Shown here: one piece after another, positions 24,916 to 36,752 of the stretch
Layout of the letters: each line of letters begins with the position of its first letter
How positions within the stretch are numbered: position 1 is the first letter of the stretch
Origin: Anarhynchus alexandrinus
Taxonomy: Eukaryota; Chordata; Aves; Charadriiformes; Charadriidae
Direction of reading: 5' to 3'
NCBI GenBank assembly: GCA_008711295.1
Contig: VUYV01000045.1
Coordinates: 944,842 to 1,008,841, forward strand
DNA length: 64,000 bases
The notes under the pieces: generated by a model
What the model was told of the DNA's origin: nothing
What the model saw: only the letters and a program-made list of their open reading frames with translations
Databases searched by the model: none
Position numbers and translations under genes: made by a program

Positions 24916-27900
24916 CTATATAGGAAAGAAAACATGTATTACTCCCACACACAAGGAATGATAACAATTATAAAATGCATTTCAAATAGATTTTATATTT
25001 GTAATGCATTTTTGCAATCAAATAACAAGTTTCTTAAATAAAAAAATCATTGAATGGTGCAATTTCACTTTTTTTTGACAAGTATAAGTATAGGTAATGA
25101 AAGATTTTCAAAACCATTGCATGCTATTATTTGTAAAAAAAATATTTCATTTCAAGTAGAAAGAACAATAAAAATTACATAGAACCATTGTACAAACCGG
25201 AGATCCTCTGTATATGGACTAGCATGAAAAACAAAGGGAAAAAGAGGATACAAAAATAAGTTTTAAATTATTAACTATTAGGTAAATGTATTAATTTAAT
25301 TTTATAACACAAAGAAAGCACATTTTTGGCACATCTTACAACACAATAATGAAAGCAAATTAAATAGTCTGTAACATCTTGAATTATGCAGGGGTTCTAT
25401 AGTTCTAATAGATTTGGAATGGAAAGAGAAAAGCGAGTTTAAGAATAAACTAGAAAAGGAAGGGAAGGGGGCAGGGAGAAAGGATAAAAGAAAGATAAGG
25501 GAAAAAAGAATGCCACAGTTCTCCAGCAGAGAGACTTTTTTTTTGTAAAGGATATTACCACCTCCGATTAAAGCTCCCTTGCAAGACAAACCTGACTGTA
25601 GTCCTTTTAAATTAAGGAAAGAGTAAGAGCGAATGAGTTGCCCAAGGTCACGTGCAGTTTATCAAGAGGAACAGATTCCATGACTCTTAACTCCCAAATG
25701 CTAATCTGTAGTCTGAATAAAGTATCACCCTAAACTAAACTCATAAGACAGAAGGCAGTAAAGGAGGGGATAAAGAGTATAACATAAAAGAAATTAGCAG
25801 GTAGATAACGCTAAAGGAAATGGAATAAAACAGGTAGTATTGGAAAATAGTAAATATGTTAATATTTCGTTCCTCAGCAAAACTAAGTCTGCCATCAATC
25901 ATGGTATAAATATGAAGGGCTGCTAAAGTGTTCATGCACTGCAAGCATGCTCATAGACAAAGGTTATGGAAAAACCTTGGAGAATAGGTTAAAGAAAAGC
26001 AGTAAAATGACTTCAGGTGACCTCATTTGTCTCCCTAAAACAGAAAAAAAGACTGTAGTTCTCTGAAGCAGCAGCTGGAAATGAACTAGATAATGTCAAG
26101 AGCAACCAAAAAATTGTTGTTCAGGGCTGCAAAGCTCTTTTCAGAATTAGAACTCCACGAGCTGCTTGGGAAGAGGCAGAGGAGAAATCCCCACAGGTTA
26201 TATTTCCAATCCTCTCCACCAAGAAATCTGACAAAACTGAAAAAATTGACATTGCTTGCCTCTCTACCAGTCAATAAGAATAATTTTCAATTACCTATCT
26301 AAAGAAAAATATACCAAGAACCTCATTCTTTCAGCTGACCAATTCTAGCAAAAGCTTTTATTTTCCTAGAAAGCGAGGTTTTTCTTATACGTATTACAGA
26401 TCAAAAAATTTACAGGGACTCAGCTAAAGCTTTTGATTAGGCTACTGTTCACAGAAAAGCAGCCTACCTAGCCTAGTTATTGTGTTATCTTTGTCTTATA
26501 CTCTATTAGAAGTGATCTAAAACTACAAAATAAACTTTTCAGAACCACAAAAAAAAAAAAAAGGTTGGTCCTGAATGATACCTGTCAATTGCCATCTGCA
26601 TTTTGCAGTATAACGGGGGTATTTGCAGAAGTCCATTTGGACAGACTGAAAATAGGAAGTTGATTACTACCTGTAATAAACTTTACTTATGGGAGAGCCC
26701 ATGGAGGAAGGAGACTCTGTTGGCACACCCCGAATTGCTGCGCACAGCCACGTGTCTCCCTTCGTTCTCCTTTGAGTGCCGACCAGGGACTGCACTCAGC
26801 TGCTGAGGTGGCATTTGTTGTCCGAAGAGCATCCCTGCCTCCTCTGGGAGGAAAAGGGTGACAGACTGGATAGAAGCATCCTTCAGGCTGGATTCAGCCT
26901 AGAGACCACCTGCTAACGCGCACCGATCTACCTGACACACTGCATATTTCCAACTCTCTCTAGAAGAAAATCTGGTATATTGATACAAAGTACATTAAAA
27001 AAAAAATAATTAAGACATCTCCAGACAAAAATACTCAGATATCATAAGCAAAACCACAGTGTGCCATTTCTGGTAAACTATCTTGATCCTCAGCAGGGTC
27101 AGTTATCTAGTTGCACTGCTATATTATTTCTGGGATCTCAGCTGGGTCATTCAAAGTTCAGGTCACCCACTACATTGTGACATGCAAACGAGGGAAGCAT
27201 GGTTATTTGCTTGTCATCCCACCCTTGCCTTAGCTTATGCAGGTCTCACCACAAAGCAGCGCTCTCTATCTAAGCTTCGACTCTCAGGTTCCATGTGATA
27301 GGGTTTGTATTAACAAACTGTACTACATAAACTAGTGAAATGGTGAGCTAAATCTGAATTTTGTGTTGGGAACATATTTGTCTTTGCTTTGATTATACAT
27401 TTTCAATTCAAAAAAGTTCTTTTATAGATTTCGTTCTACAGGGGTCTGGTACAACTGTTTCCCATGTAACAGAAATACAATTAGGTGAAGATGGCAAAGG
27501 GTTAAAGAAAGGGAAAGTTTCCCAAAACCCAACAAATCCTGGTGTACAATACTGTAGAGACATAAAATTCATCGGGTGTTACATCTACATTAAGAAAAAT
27601 TGAACTAAAATGCGGAACTAGAAGAACAAACTATCTGCAATCTAATTAAAAAACAGATACAAGTCATTACAATACAGAGAGAAAAGCCAGGGAAAAAGGT
27701 AGAAGTAGATCGCTTTCATTTGATATTCATACCTAGATCACACTGAGCTTTTAGGTTTTCTGTCTTTTGTTGAATTTATAAAGTATTTTGTTTCATTTCT
27801 AAAATGGCCACAGCACTGATTTTACCAGAATCAATCCAGGAATTAGTCTGAAGTCCTGCAAAGCTAATAAGGGGTCACACTGTTCTAAATTTTCATATCT

Positions 27901-28096
27901 GCACTTTCAGGGAGAAGAGTTTTGTATATACAACTTAGTGAAGTCCATAAATCTATTCTTTTAATTATAAATGAATGCCTGTAGAACTGAAGATCATTGT
28001 TCTTTGCTGAGAACAGCAACAGGAAAGTAGGAAACATGAGGAGCCGGAGAATACATAGAAAAGAAAAAGCAAGGACATCATCCAATGTTATTCTAA

Positions 28097-28131
<35 letters not shown>

Positions 28132-28340
28132 AAAGTTTTACCCTATACATTGCTACATACTAGTGTAGGATCTTGACATTTTTACTTTACAGCAGCTTTT
28201 CGGTACTGTGTAGAAACTGAAGACTGCATACATAGCTCAAATTTTGGAGAGTAAGAACAGGTAGGTGGATACAAATCATACACTTATGGAAAGAAATAAA
28301 AAAACCCCAGAAAATCAGGACTAAGTGCTACCAAACGTAC
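24916..28340 (-). other. SYNE1 intron 4
   Basis: 3.4 kb of intron. A poly-A run of about 30 bases sits near 28100-28129. The 26590-26940 stretch has more GC and may be an old repeat that I cannot classify. Confidence 0.65.
28099..28129. repeat. Poly-A homopolymer
   Basis: About 30 consecutive A; length may be unreliable. No recognisable retrotransposon body precedes it. Confidence 0.9.
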
Positions 28341-28424
28341 CCGTCTTCCTTCTAGAAACTTAAGAGCTGTACCAATGTTGGCAACCCAGTGAATTCTCTT
28401 CAGCTGCCGCCCCTGCTCACAAGG
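28341..28424 (-). CDS. SYNE1: SYNE1 coding exon 4 (CH1)
   Basis: Twenty-eight codons, phase 0 at both ends, encode residues 80-107. The motif VANIGTALKFLEGR identifies the CH1 helix that lies near the actin-binding surface. One visible oddity is Trp in IHWVAN where I recall Ala in mammals. The donor is GTACGT. Confidence 0.96.
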
Positions 28425-30262
28425 CTTAAAGAGAAAGAACAGCGTAAACTCCAATTAGATTTATGCCACTTTGCTGCAAGAAATGAATTTCCAAATTATT
28501 ATAAATGCCTAAGTACATACCATAGTCTGATTTACATGTAAAAACGTTCCTTGGAACAGCTGAATTGTATCTTTGCACGTACCAACAGGGAGGACTGACA
28601 GATATAGGGGATGCAAATGTGATACTTCTATTATAAAAAAGTTATATATGTCTTAATAACCTCAGAATGCAAGCTGTCAGCTTCAGCCCATAAACTTCAT
28701 CAAATCAGAGAACTGTTTTTCTTATGTAAAATAAACTGCTATTTTTATACACATATATATATGTACTTGAGAGAAAGTAACATTCTCTCAGTAAAATATT
28801 TTTGCCTGCAAAGGAGAAGTCAAGGTGGTTGTTATTTTTAAAAATCAGTCTGCAGTGAAGACATTTTACCTAGAGGATTTTTATCCATTCTCTCTAATAC
28901 TTTATTGGTGATTAAAAAAAACCCAGCTATAACAAACCCTCATTGAACAATGAACTCTGCTGAACCTCAGACATGTAGGCTAAAAAAAAAAAGACAGAAT
29001 CCTTTGAATTAAATCAAGAACCTACCGTAGCTTTCTAATACTCTACAGTGGAATTAAATTCCCCACTGAATCTTATATTGTAATGCAAATGTAAACCTAC
29101 TATCATTTAAATTCCTGTTCACAAAGTTACAAACGGATTTAACAAAGGCCTGCGATAGATTCTGAAATTCCTCTTGCAGAATATCATATTCTGCTATACA
29201 TGACCTTTAAATTAACCAGACATTATTCTGGTTCTGGTCTTTCACTAATTAATGTAGGCAGGATACAATCCAATGAAGTTCACTGTAACAGGTGTCGTCA
29301 TTAAATTTTGTTTTCTGTGTTACTACTTCTGTTTTGCCACAAGAGGGAGACTTTCTGTCTTAGAAGAACAGTAACAGGTGCACTTCAACAGAGCAGAAAC
29401 ACCCTTGAAAGTATAGCTTTTTTTTCCCATCCTACAGTAAAATCACTCTTGCAATCTGCATTACTACCGAATTTTGGTTATCATCTGCAACCAAAACAGA
29501 TGTGAAATATGAAAAAGGGGCAAAAGTGTGGCACTTGCAAATTGCCAGCCCGTGAGGGAACAGGGAATGTCTGAACCCCACAGCAAGCCACGTGATGGAG
29601 TGTTGGTCAACTATTTCAGATGCTGCCACCTGATCTAAGAGCTGGTTTGGAAAAACTGAAAGCCCTTGGCCTAAAACGCTTTTGTTTTTCTCCCACATCT
29701 CACGGTCAAAACTAGCTTGGCTCCCAAGAGACAGCCTATTTGCCATGTACACACCGTGGCGTCTGTACACAACCTGGCTGTGAAAAAGTCTTTTGGCATC
29801 ACTTCAGGTTCTTTACAATAGCAGAGCAGCTGTCACGGTAAATGGATGTAAGACCCCATGAAATTTGAGGGGTTCACCAACTTTTTTCAGAGAGAAAGCT
29901 GTAAATTTAACAAGAAAATACTATCATTATTTCTTCAAGATGTATAGAAATAGCTGGCAGTTTAGACCTTGTTTGTGTCATAGTAGTAACACACAGATGA
30001 ACTGCGAAGACTAAGATAAATAAGCAATCTTCATGAACTAATAAGACAAAAGCAATAGAAAATGCATAAACACAAGAATGTCAGTCTGTAATCATAATTT
30101 TGGGGGTTTTCTAACCAGGTAGTCCACTCTGTGAATAAGCTTATTTTGCTATGTAGCAGTCATTTTTTTATGGTACTCAAATATAGAAACGTATTAGAAA
30201 ACTATATCCTAGTGGTTATGCAACTATTATGTATATTCAGAAGGAAGGAAGGAATTTCTTAC
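28425..30262 (-). other. SYNE1 intron 3
   Basis: 1.8 kb of AT-rich intron. A 112-codon minus-strand frame at 29432-29770 has no recognised homology or splice logic. Confidence 0.7.
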
Positions 30263-30358
30263 CAGCTTCTGCCCTGAAAGAACCTCCAATAGGGCAATTA
30301 GCATTACCCCATCTTTGATGTCTTCAAACAGATCGTTCACCAGCATGGGAGGATTGCG
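30263..30358 (-). CDS. SYNE1: SYNE1 coding exon 3 (CH1)
   Basis: Thirty-two codons in phase 0 at both ends encode residues 48-79 of CH1. The segment contains the typical CH signature NDLFEDIKDGV followed by ALLEVLSGQKL. The acceptor is TTTCAG and the donor GTAAGA. A 13.2 kb intron rich in transposons separates it from exon 2. Confidence 0.97.
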
Positions 30359-33314
30359 CTGAAAGGGAGAAGACTTCAGATATTATAAAGGCTCACCAGC
30401 ATCCCATCCTAACCCCCTTCCTTTCAAACAGAAGCACAAAGACTGGCCAGTCCCCTTCTTTACATTTTATAAGGTTTAATATCAATGTATCATTTAACCA
30501 TTACTTTGCCACCATATTTTTTAACTATTTTAACTATTTAATATTTCTGGCACAGGACTGTAACACTAGATACTTTCTGCCAATGGAAAAACGTCCTGCT
30601 CCCTAAAACAAGCAAAGAAACACACCAACAACTGCCTATGAGTCTACAAAATACACACAAGTTAGAGATGGACCATTACAGTCACATTTCAGTCTATCAG
30701 CATACGTCGCCTAGTGTTAAGCATGTCACAGCAATTTCACTCTCGGTCTGAGCAGCACAAGGAGCTGTATGAATGAGAGATCCCTAAATCAGAGTGGCTG
30801 GTTGAGCAGCGCTGCCACTTTCGCACAGCTGACAGTTGTTACGCTAAGTCACTGTATTTTCTCTCCTCTCCTCCGGGCCTTGCAGGCTTCCAGTGCTGTT
30901 AGCACCGTGTCAGCTTCTACTTAAGACAAATTGCTTAGCATATGTCTTTACATTCACAAATGCAACAATGATAACACTGAAAGATATATAAACAGGTGAT
31001 TTTTTTTTTTGGAATTTCGAATAACGAGGTCACATCATTAAACTCAATCTTCTTAAATACATCCCAGTTTGTGGAACTATAGCTCTCAGCTGGTCAGGAC
31101 TTTACTGATCACAAAACGTCTCTTAGAAACATCAAGTTTGAACTTGGTTCAGCTGAAATAAATGAAATAAACACCCTCTAGCTTCCATGAGCTTGTCAGC
31201 ATTCATATACCTGCTAATTAACATAATACTAATATTCATATCTGCTAATTCACTAAAATGACAACCAGACTACAAAATTCTTGAAATTAGTTCAAGTTTA
31301 ATAATTCACTTTTGGGGTACTTCTGAAAAAAAACCCATGCTTGTACAACAACTTGATCTATTACTTCTGTTCTGTAGAAATACAGATTTGAAAAGATGAA
31401 CCTAACAAATGAAACACTGCTCTTGGAAAGCTAAAAATACTATGACAAATCAGGAGAAAGCAAAGTTTTCTAGTTCCCAGAATCAAAACATCTTGCCTTC
31501 ATTGTTCAGCTTGGATGAACTAATATTTCAACGAGACATAATTTTGGCATAAAATGGAAAAAGAACTCCTCTACTGAAAGCAGGCTTCATCTGAGATTTG
31601 ACATGCTCTAATAGCCACAATAACAAGAGTCTATTTTCTCATGTATATAAAATAAAGCAGTATTACAACTCATTACGAGGGTATACTTATCATGTTCTTC
31701 CTTAATATAACACCAAAGAAATCAATGCAGCAAACAGGTCACTGGAGAGGCAATTTGTCCCAGCCTTGCATCACAAGCAGTTGACATAAATGCAATTAAT
31801 TTTCCTCACCTGCTATGTTATAATTTCCTCTTTGAAGTTTGGAGCAGCTTTGGTTTTATCGGTATTACTACATGATATAATACTGAAGAATTTTTTGCTA
31901 AAATAATTCAGCAATAAAGACGAGAGGATTATAGCAGCTGACACCCTAATCCAACAGGAGGTGGAGGCCTAAAAAATCTCACCACCTATCTAAGTGCCCC
32001 AGTTGTGAGGTTTGTCTCTTGAAGCTCACTCTACAGTAATGAAGAGAGACAGGTTCTTATAGAGGGCAATTTAGGACAGATTTAGATTGAAGAGTAAGCG
32101 AGATTTACAGTGCGCCATAACCCTGGTGCCCATAATTTGCCTGTCAGATGACCTGTTTGAGTGCAACACAGCTCCATTCCAGGTTGACTGGTTTGGTATC
32201 CTTACTCTCAAATCAGGGTACAGGCCAGAATTTGCCTCATCCCAACATGAATCAAAAGTCACCTATGCAAATTGAATCTGGGAAGCACCTGTGGTTTCCA
32301 CAGCATATAGCTTCACACTATAGATACAACCTCTGACTGCCCATGTTAAGCTCTTACTCTGGACCACAACCTTCACTGGTGGCTCCTCACTGGCAGTAGT
32401 TACAAAAACTAGATTTGCACCCTAATTGAGGCATGGAACAAAGGTGAGGCAGTGAAGGAAGATATCATCCACTTAAATTAACACCTGTAGTACTTTCCTT
32501 TTGACATGAATCAAACACCGGTTTGGGGAAAACTAGGCGAAGTATGAGAAAGCATTGAACAAGATGAGAAGCAGCCAGGAAACCATCAAATGACTTACAC
32601 CAAAGTTAGTAAGACCTGCTGCTATGAAGTGTGAGAATCGCAATTGTCCATAAATCAGCAGGCTGAAATGTACTTTTTGTTGCTGGAAGGTTGCATAATT
32701 ACAAACACTGCCAGTGTTTAGCAGCACACACGAGGCCCACACCAGTAAAACAGGAACAGAAGGCAGGTACAACAGCTGTGTCACAAGATCTCTTGTATGA
32801 GACTCCTCTAGTACGGAAAATTTCTTAATTATACAGACTGCCAAAAATGTTCTGCATAATACGCTTTATAATATAATGTTTTTCATGACCCTGAAGATGT
32901 TAATACCTTATTACAAGGAGGTAAGACCCTCATTGTGTTTCATAAATCACTTTTTTTTTTTTTTTACTACTCTGTGCACATAGCATAGAATTTACCCTAT
33001 TGTTATGACTCCAGTCTCTCTCAGAAGTATGGAATAAGTTATATTTTTAGTGGCATATATAGAAGGACAGATTCTTATTTTCCATAAGGATTCCATAGAT
33101 ACCAATCTTACTCCCCATGCTGCTTCAATTCAGGAAGATATACATACACTAGCTGATACGGAGAAGTTCATACACCCTTATTTATTGTATATGGACCATT
33201 GCACTGGATGGCTCAAGCTACTCAACTGTTTTTCCAGGCAGATCCTCTACTAAGATTAACACAACATCTTCTGTTGGAATAGATAAATAGCTACTTCTTG
33301 GCTGCATATATAAT

Positions 33315-33332
33315 GTGAAATGAAATGAAATG
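33315..33332. repeat. (TGAAA)n microsatellite
   Basis: Three full units and a partial unit. Confidence 0.85.
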
Positions 33333-35963
33333 AGAAAGTGAAACTGTACACTGCTTACTTATTAGCTTCCAGAGAAGATAGGGTTTTTTTAAAGCTGTAT
33401 TCAGTTAAAATCTATTGAATACTTTCTATTCTAGAGATTCAAAAGGACTTAACACCTATTCACTTAGTTGCCTTAATGCACTGCCAAAATACTAACTGCA
33501 AATCAGTAAAAGCAGGGAAAGAATACTAACTAAAATTTTGTAATCTTGAAAATGTTGAATGTGCTCCAGATTTTGGCTTTTTGCGTATAAATATATAGCT
33601 CTAGCAATGCAATCAACTGCAATGATCCTAATACACTATATTTTGAACATTGGAAAGCCTGTGCAAAGAATTTAATGAAGTACTTTTTAAACTAGGAAAA
33701 AAAGAATATTTAAAAAGTATATGAAGTAACCTCTCAAAAAAACTATAATATTAAATAAAAGATGTTACTTATAAACTTGAAGAAAATTCTTTGGGGGAAC
33801 TCAGAATATACTTTGATGAACAATCGGACATTAAATCTACAACTTGACAGGTGTACACTAAGGTTTCTGATGCCTTCGTATTTGATTTTGGTTTTTTTGT
33901 AAGTTTCTTCAAGGAATCAAAATAGCAAAATAATACTAATGATACCCCACATACTGCATTGCGTGTATTCTATTAAACACTCATTTATTGCATTATATGC
34001 AATCACAGTAGTGTAGTTAATAGTGACAATGACATTTAGGAACAGTCATGTCACAAAGAAGGAGGCACACTCAGTACAAGTAAATTCATATGCTCTGTGG
34101 GAGGAATATGAATTAAGTGGGAATGAATCTTAAAGGTTAATGAACCAGATTTTTCCCATATTAAATATTTATTAAAATAACTGTATTTAAAATTGATCAC
34201 AAAGGGCAACTGATGAGGAAATGCTATGCATAAACTTGTTGCTCTTGCAAACTTACTTTATCTGCTGTAGTATTCAGGAAATATTTTGAATGATTTAAAG
34301 AATTGAACATTGGTACATATGAAAAGTATCTGACTGACAAGCCTCAAAAAAAAGAGATTCATAACAGACCTGCAAACTCTAGACACTCCTCCTCTGACAC
34401 AGTAAAGTAAGTTTTGTAAAATCCAAACCTCAGATACAGAACCAACGTATGTTTGGTAAGCCTCATTCTTCTATTCCAACACTTTTTCTTGCATATAATT
34501 TCTCATTTGCATCTTTGCTACCGGAATCTTTTACTCACGCTCTGCACTTAACTTCTCTAATGAATAAATCATACTATACAAACAACAGTAACTGCATCCT
34601 AATGGATGCCAATGCAAACATTGGAAACTGCCTTTGCTACATTAATTTTCAAATAATGTTTCAAAAACTGCTGAAAAAAATGTGTCAAAACCTATCCACA
34701 TGCACAAAAAAGAACAAATCTGTGTAACTACTGAATTTGTCTCTGCAGGGAAATACATGTAGGAACAGGAAGGAGAATGTGAAATTTCGATTACTCTGTA
34801 ATAGCTGGCCCGCTCCTCCTATTTAATTCCTAAATCCTTAAGCACATAGGTTTTCATGTTTCTTGCTGTTAATGACTATTTTTATGACTAAAGTCTGAGG
34901 GACTCAACCCTAACTTTTACATGATTTGTTTTGTCCCACAAATTAATATACTGTTTACTGTTTAATATTAGAGATTACATGCAATACTAGTGAAAACATA
35001 TAGTGACTGTTGGCAAAGAACAGTCCCAGGCAGATTTTCCTCATCATGCAGTCAAGATGGACACTAGCTTAATTTTTTTCTGTGTCAGTGACTAAGATAC
35101 TGGGAGCCTCTGATTTCCCACTTGAAAAGGACAAAAAGACACAGAGTTACTTAGTTCATTGATGAAAATTTAAGAGGTTCTTGCATGAAGACCAAGTTAC
35201 ATTCTAAGAACAAACTACCATCACTGACAGCATTGTGTGTGAGTGCTGTAAATCTTGATATACCCGTTTCTTTTTCTTCCTTTCTTTGCTATAAACCATA
35301 TCATTTTGCAATTTCAAAAGCCTTAATGTATGTTTTAATGCTCAGGTTTAATTCAGCATTTAAAATTTTCACTCATTCTTAGTTTTATTTTTATTTGATA
35401 TTCATCCCCTGCTTTTGTTTCTTGATGTGTGCACCCTTTTAACGGCAATACAAAATGAATAATAATTTCTTTCAATATGTATTTGTTGTTCACTCTAATT
35501 GGTGAGTTTACAACAATTCTTTGGTGAGTGCAAATACTGAAATTATCCCTGCACCTGGGAACAAAGATGTTATTTGATTGGGTTAAACCAATTTACAGTT
35601 TGTGTTCCAAAGCTTTGAAACTACCGTTTCCCAACACTTTCACCAAAGATGACAAAGGCAGTAAAAGGTGTATGCCTCTGTTGTTTTACAAAGAGGCATG
35701 TTTTTCATCTTCTTTACTCATCTAATCCACTATCTCAAAAAATCGACATAGGCAATGAAATGAAAAACATTTAAGTAGTTGCTGTTCTGAATGGGTGTAG
35801 TATCTCCTTTTTGACATATTTGGTGCAACGTTGTTCAGTGTTTTAAACTTAGACTTTGAAAAGACACCTCAAAAGATATTCAGAAGCATACCCAAATTAT
35901 TTCTATGTCTTTGAAGGCTGAGACTGAGATGAGGGAGGTCCAGTTCTAAAACCTTAGAGAAAT

Positions 35964-36100
35964 ATCATAGAATCATAGAACGGTTTAGGTTGGAAGGGAC
36001 CTTGAAGATCATCCAGTTCCAACCCCCCTGCCATGGGCAGGGACACCTCCCACTAGACCAGGTTGGTCAAAGCCCCATCCAGCCTGGCCTTGAACACTTC
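35964..36100 (-). mobile_element. CR1 3' end, left part of the interrupted element
   Basis: The tail ATCATAGAATCATAGAA followed by GGTTTAGGTTGGAAGGGACC (plus text) is the reverse complement of a CR1 3' terminus. The element is cut at 36100 by an LTR and resumes at 36753. Confidence 0.93.
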
Positions 36101-36596
36101 TGTCCTGGTTTGAGGTAAAACAGAACCAATTTTGTTCAGTAACTTCGCTTCTTAGCTGGGCCTCTTCTAACTACTGAAATTAACAGCATATTGTGCAGAC
36201 AATGTTCACTTTTCTCAGAGTGATAAGACCAATGTTTATAGCTGCTGCCCAGGCATGGTATGCAGAGAGGCTCTTGCTTATACTTATTGCCATAACACCC
36301 AAGGCCAACCAACTTTGTTGTTTGCCCCGTTGGAAGGGCGGAAGCGAAAAACATAGTGGGGTCCCACCTGCAGGGAGGAGCGGACAGGACAGGTGACCCA
36401 AAACTGACCAACAGGGTATTCCATCCCATCTGCATCATGCTCAGTATAAAAGCTGATGGATCAAAGGGTCACCCCCTCTTTGTCTCTTCCTACAATGGCT
36501 GATGTCTGAGGAGGACTCTGTTCGTCTGCCTGTGATCCCGATCCTGAATCCAGATCCGGAATCCGGTTCCCCTCCGTCACCGAGTCCAGCCTGGGA
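36101..36596 (+). mobile_element. Endogenous retrovirus LTR, truncated by assembly gap, inside CR1
   Basis: It starts TGTCCTGGTTTGAGG and matches the first 485 or so bases of the LTR at 54006 with scattered differences, including the TATA-type AGTATAAAAGCTGA (about 36441-36454). The last 200 or so bases fall in the N gap. Being inside CR1 sequence, it inserted after that CR1 copy. Confidence 0.92.
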
Positions 36597-36752
36597 NNNN
36601 NNNNNNNNNNNNNNNNNNNNNNNNNNNNNNNNNNNNNNNNNNNNNNNNNNNNNNNNNNNNNNNNNNNNNNNNNNNNNNNNNNNNNNNNNNNNNNNNNNNN
36701 NNNNNNNNNNNNNNNNNNNNNNNNNNNNNNNNNNNNNNNNNNNNNNNNNNNN
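36597..36752. other. Assembly gap within nested repeats
   Basis: 156 Ns replace the end of the LTR and a part of the CR1. By comparison with CR1 copies elsewhere, several hundred bases are expected here, so the gap size may be an underestimate or the CR1 also has a deletion. Confidence 0.9.

Noticed and set aside
29432..29770. 112-codon minus-strand frame in SYNE1 intron 3
   Set aside because: It is on the gene strand but lies between exons that join perfectly without it, and it shows no spectrin or CH features.
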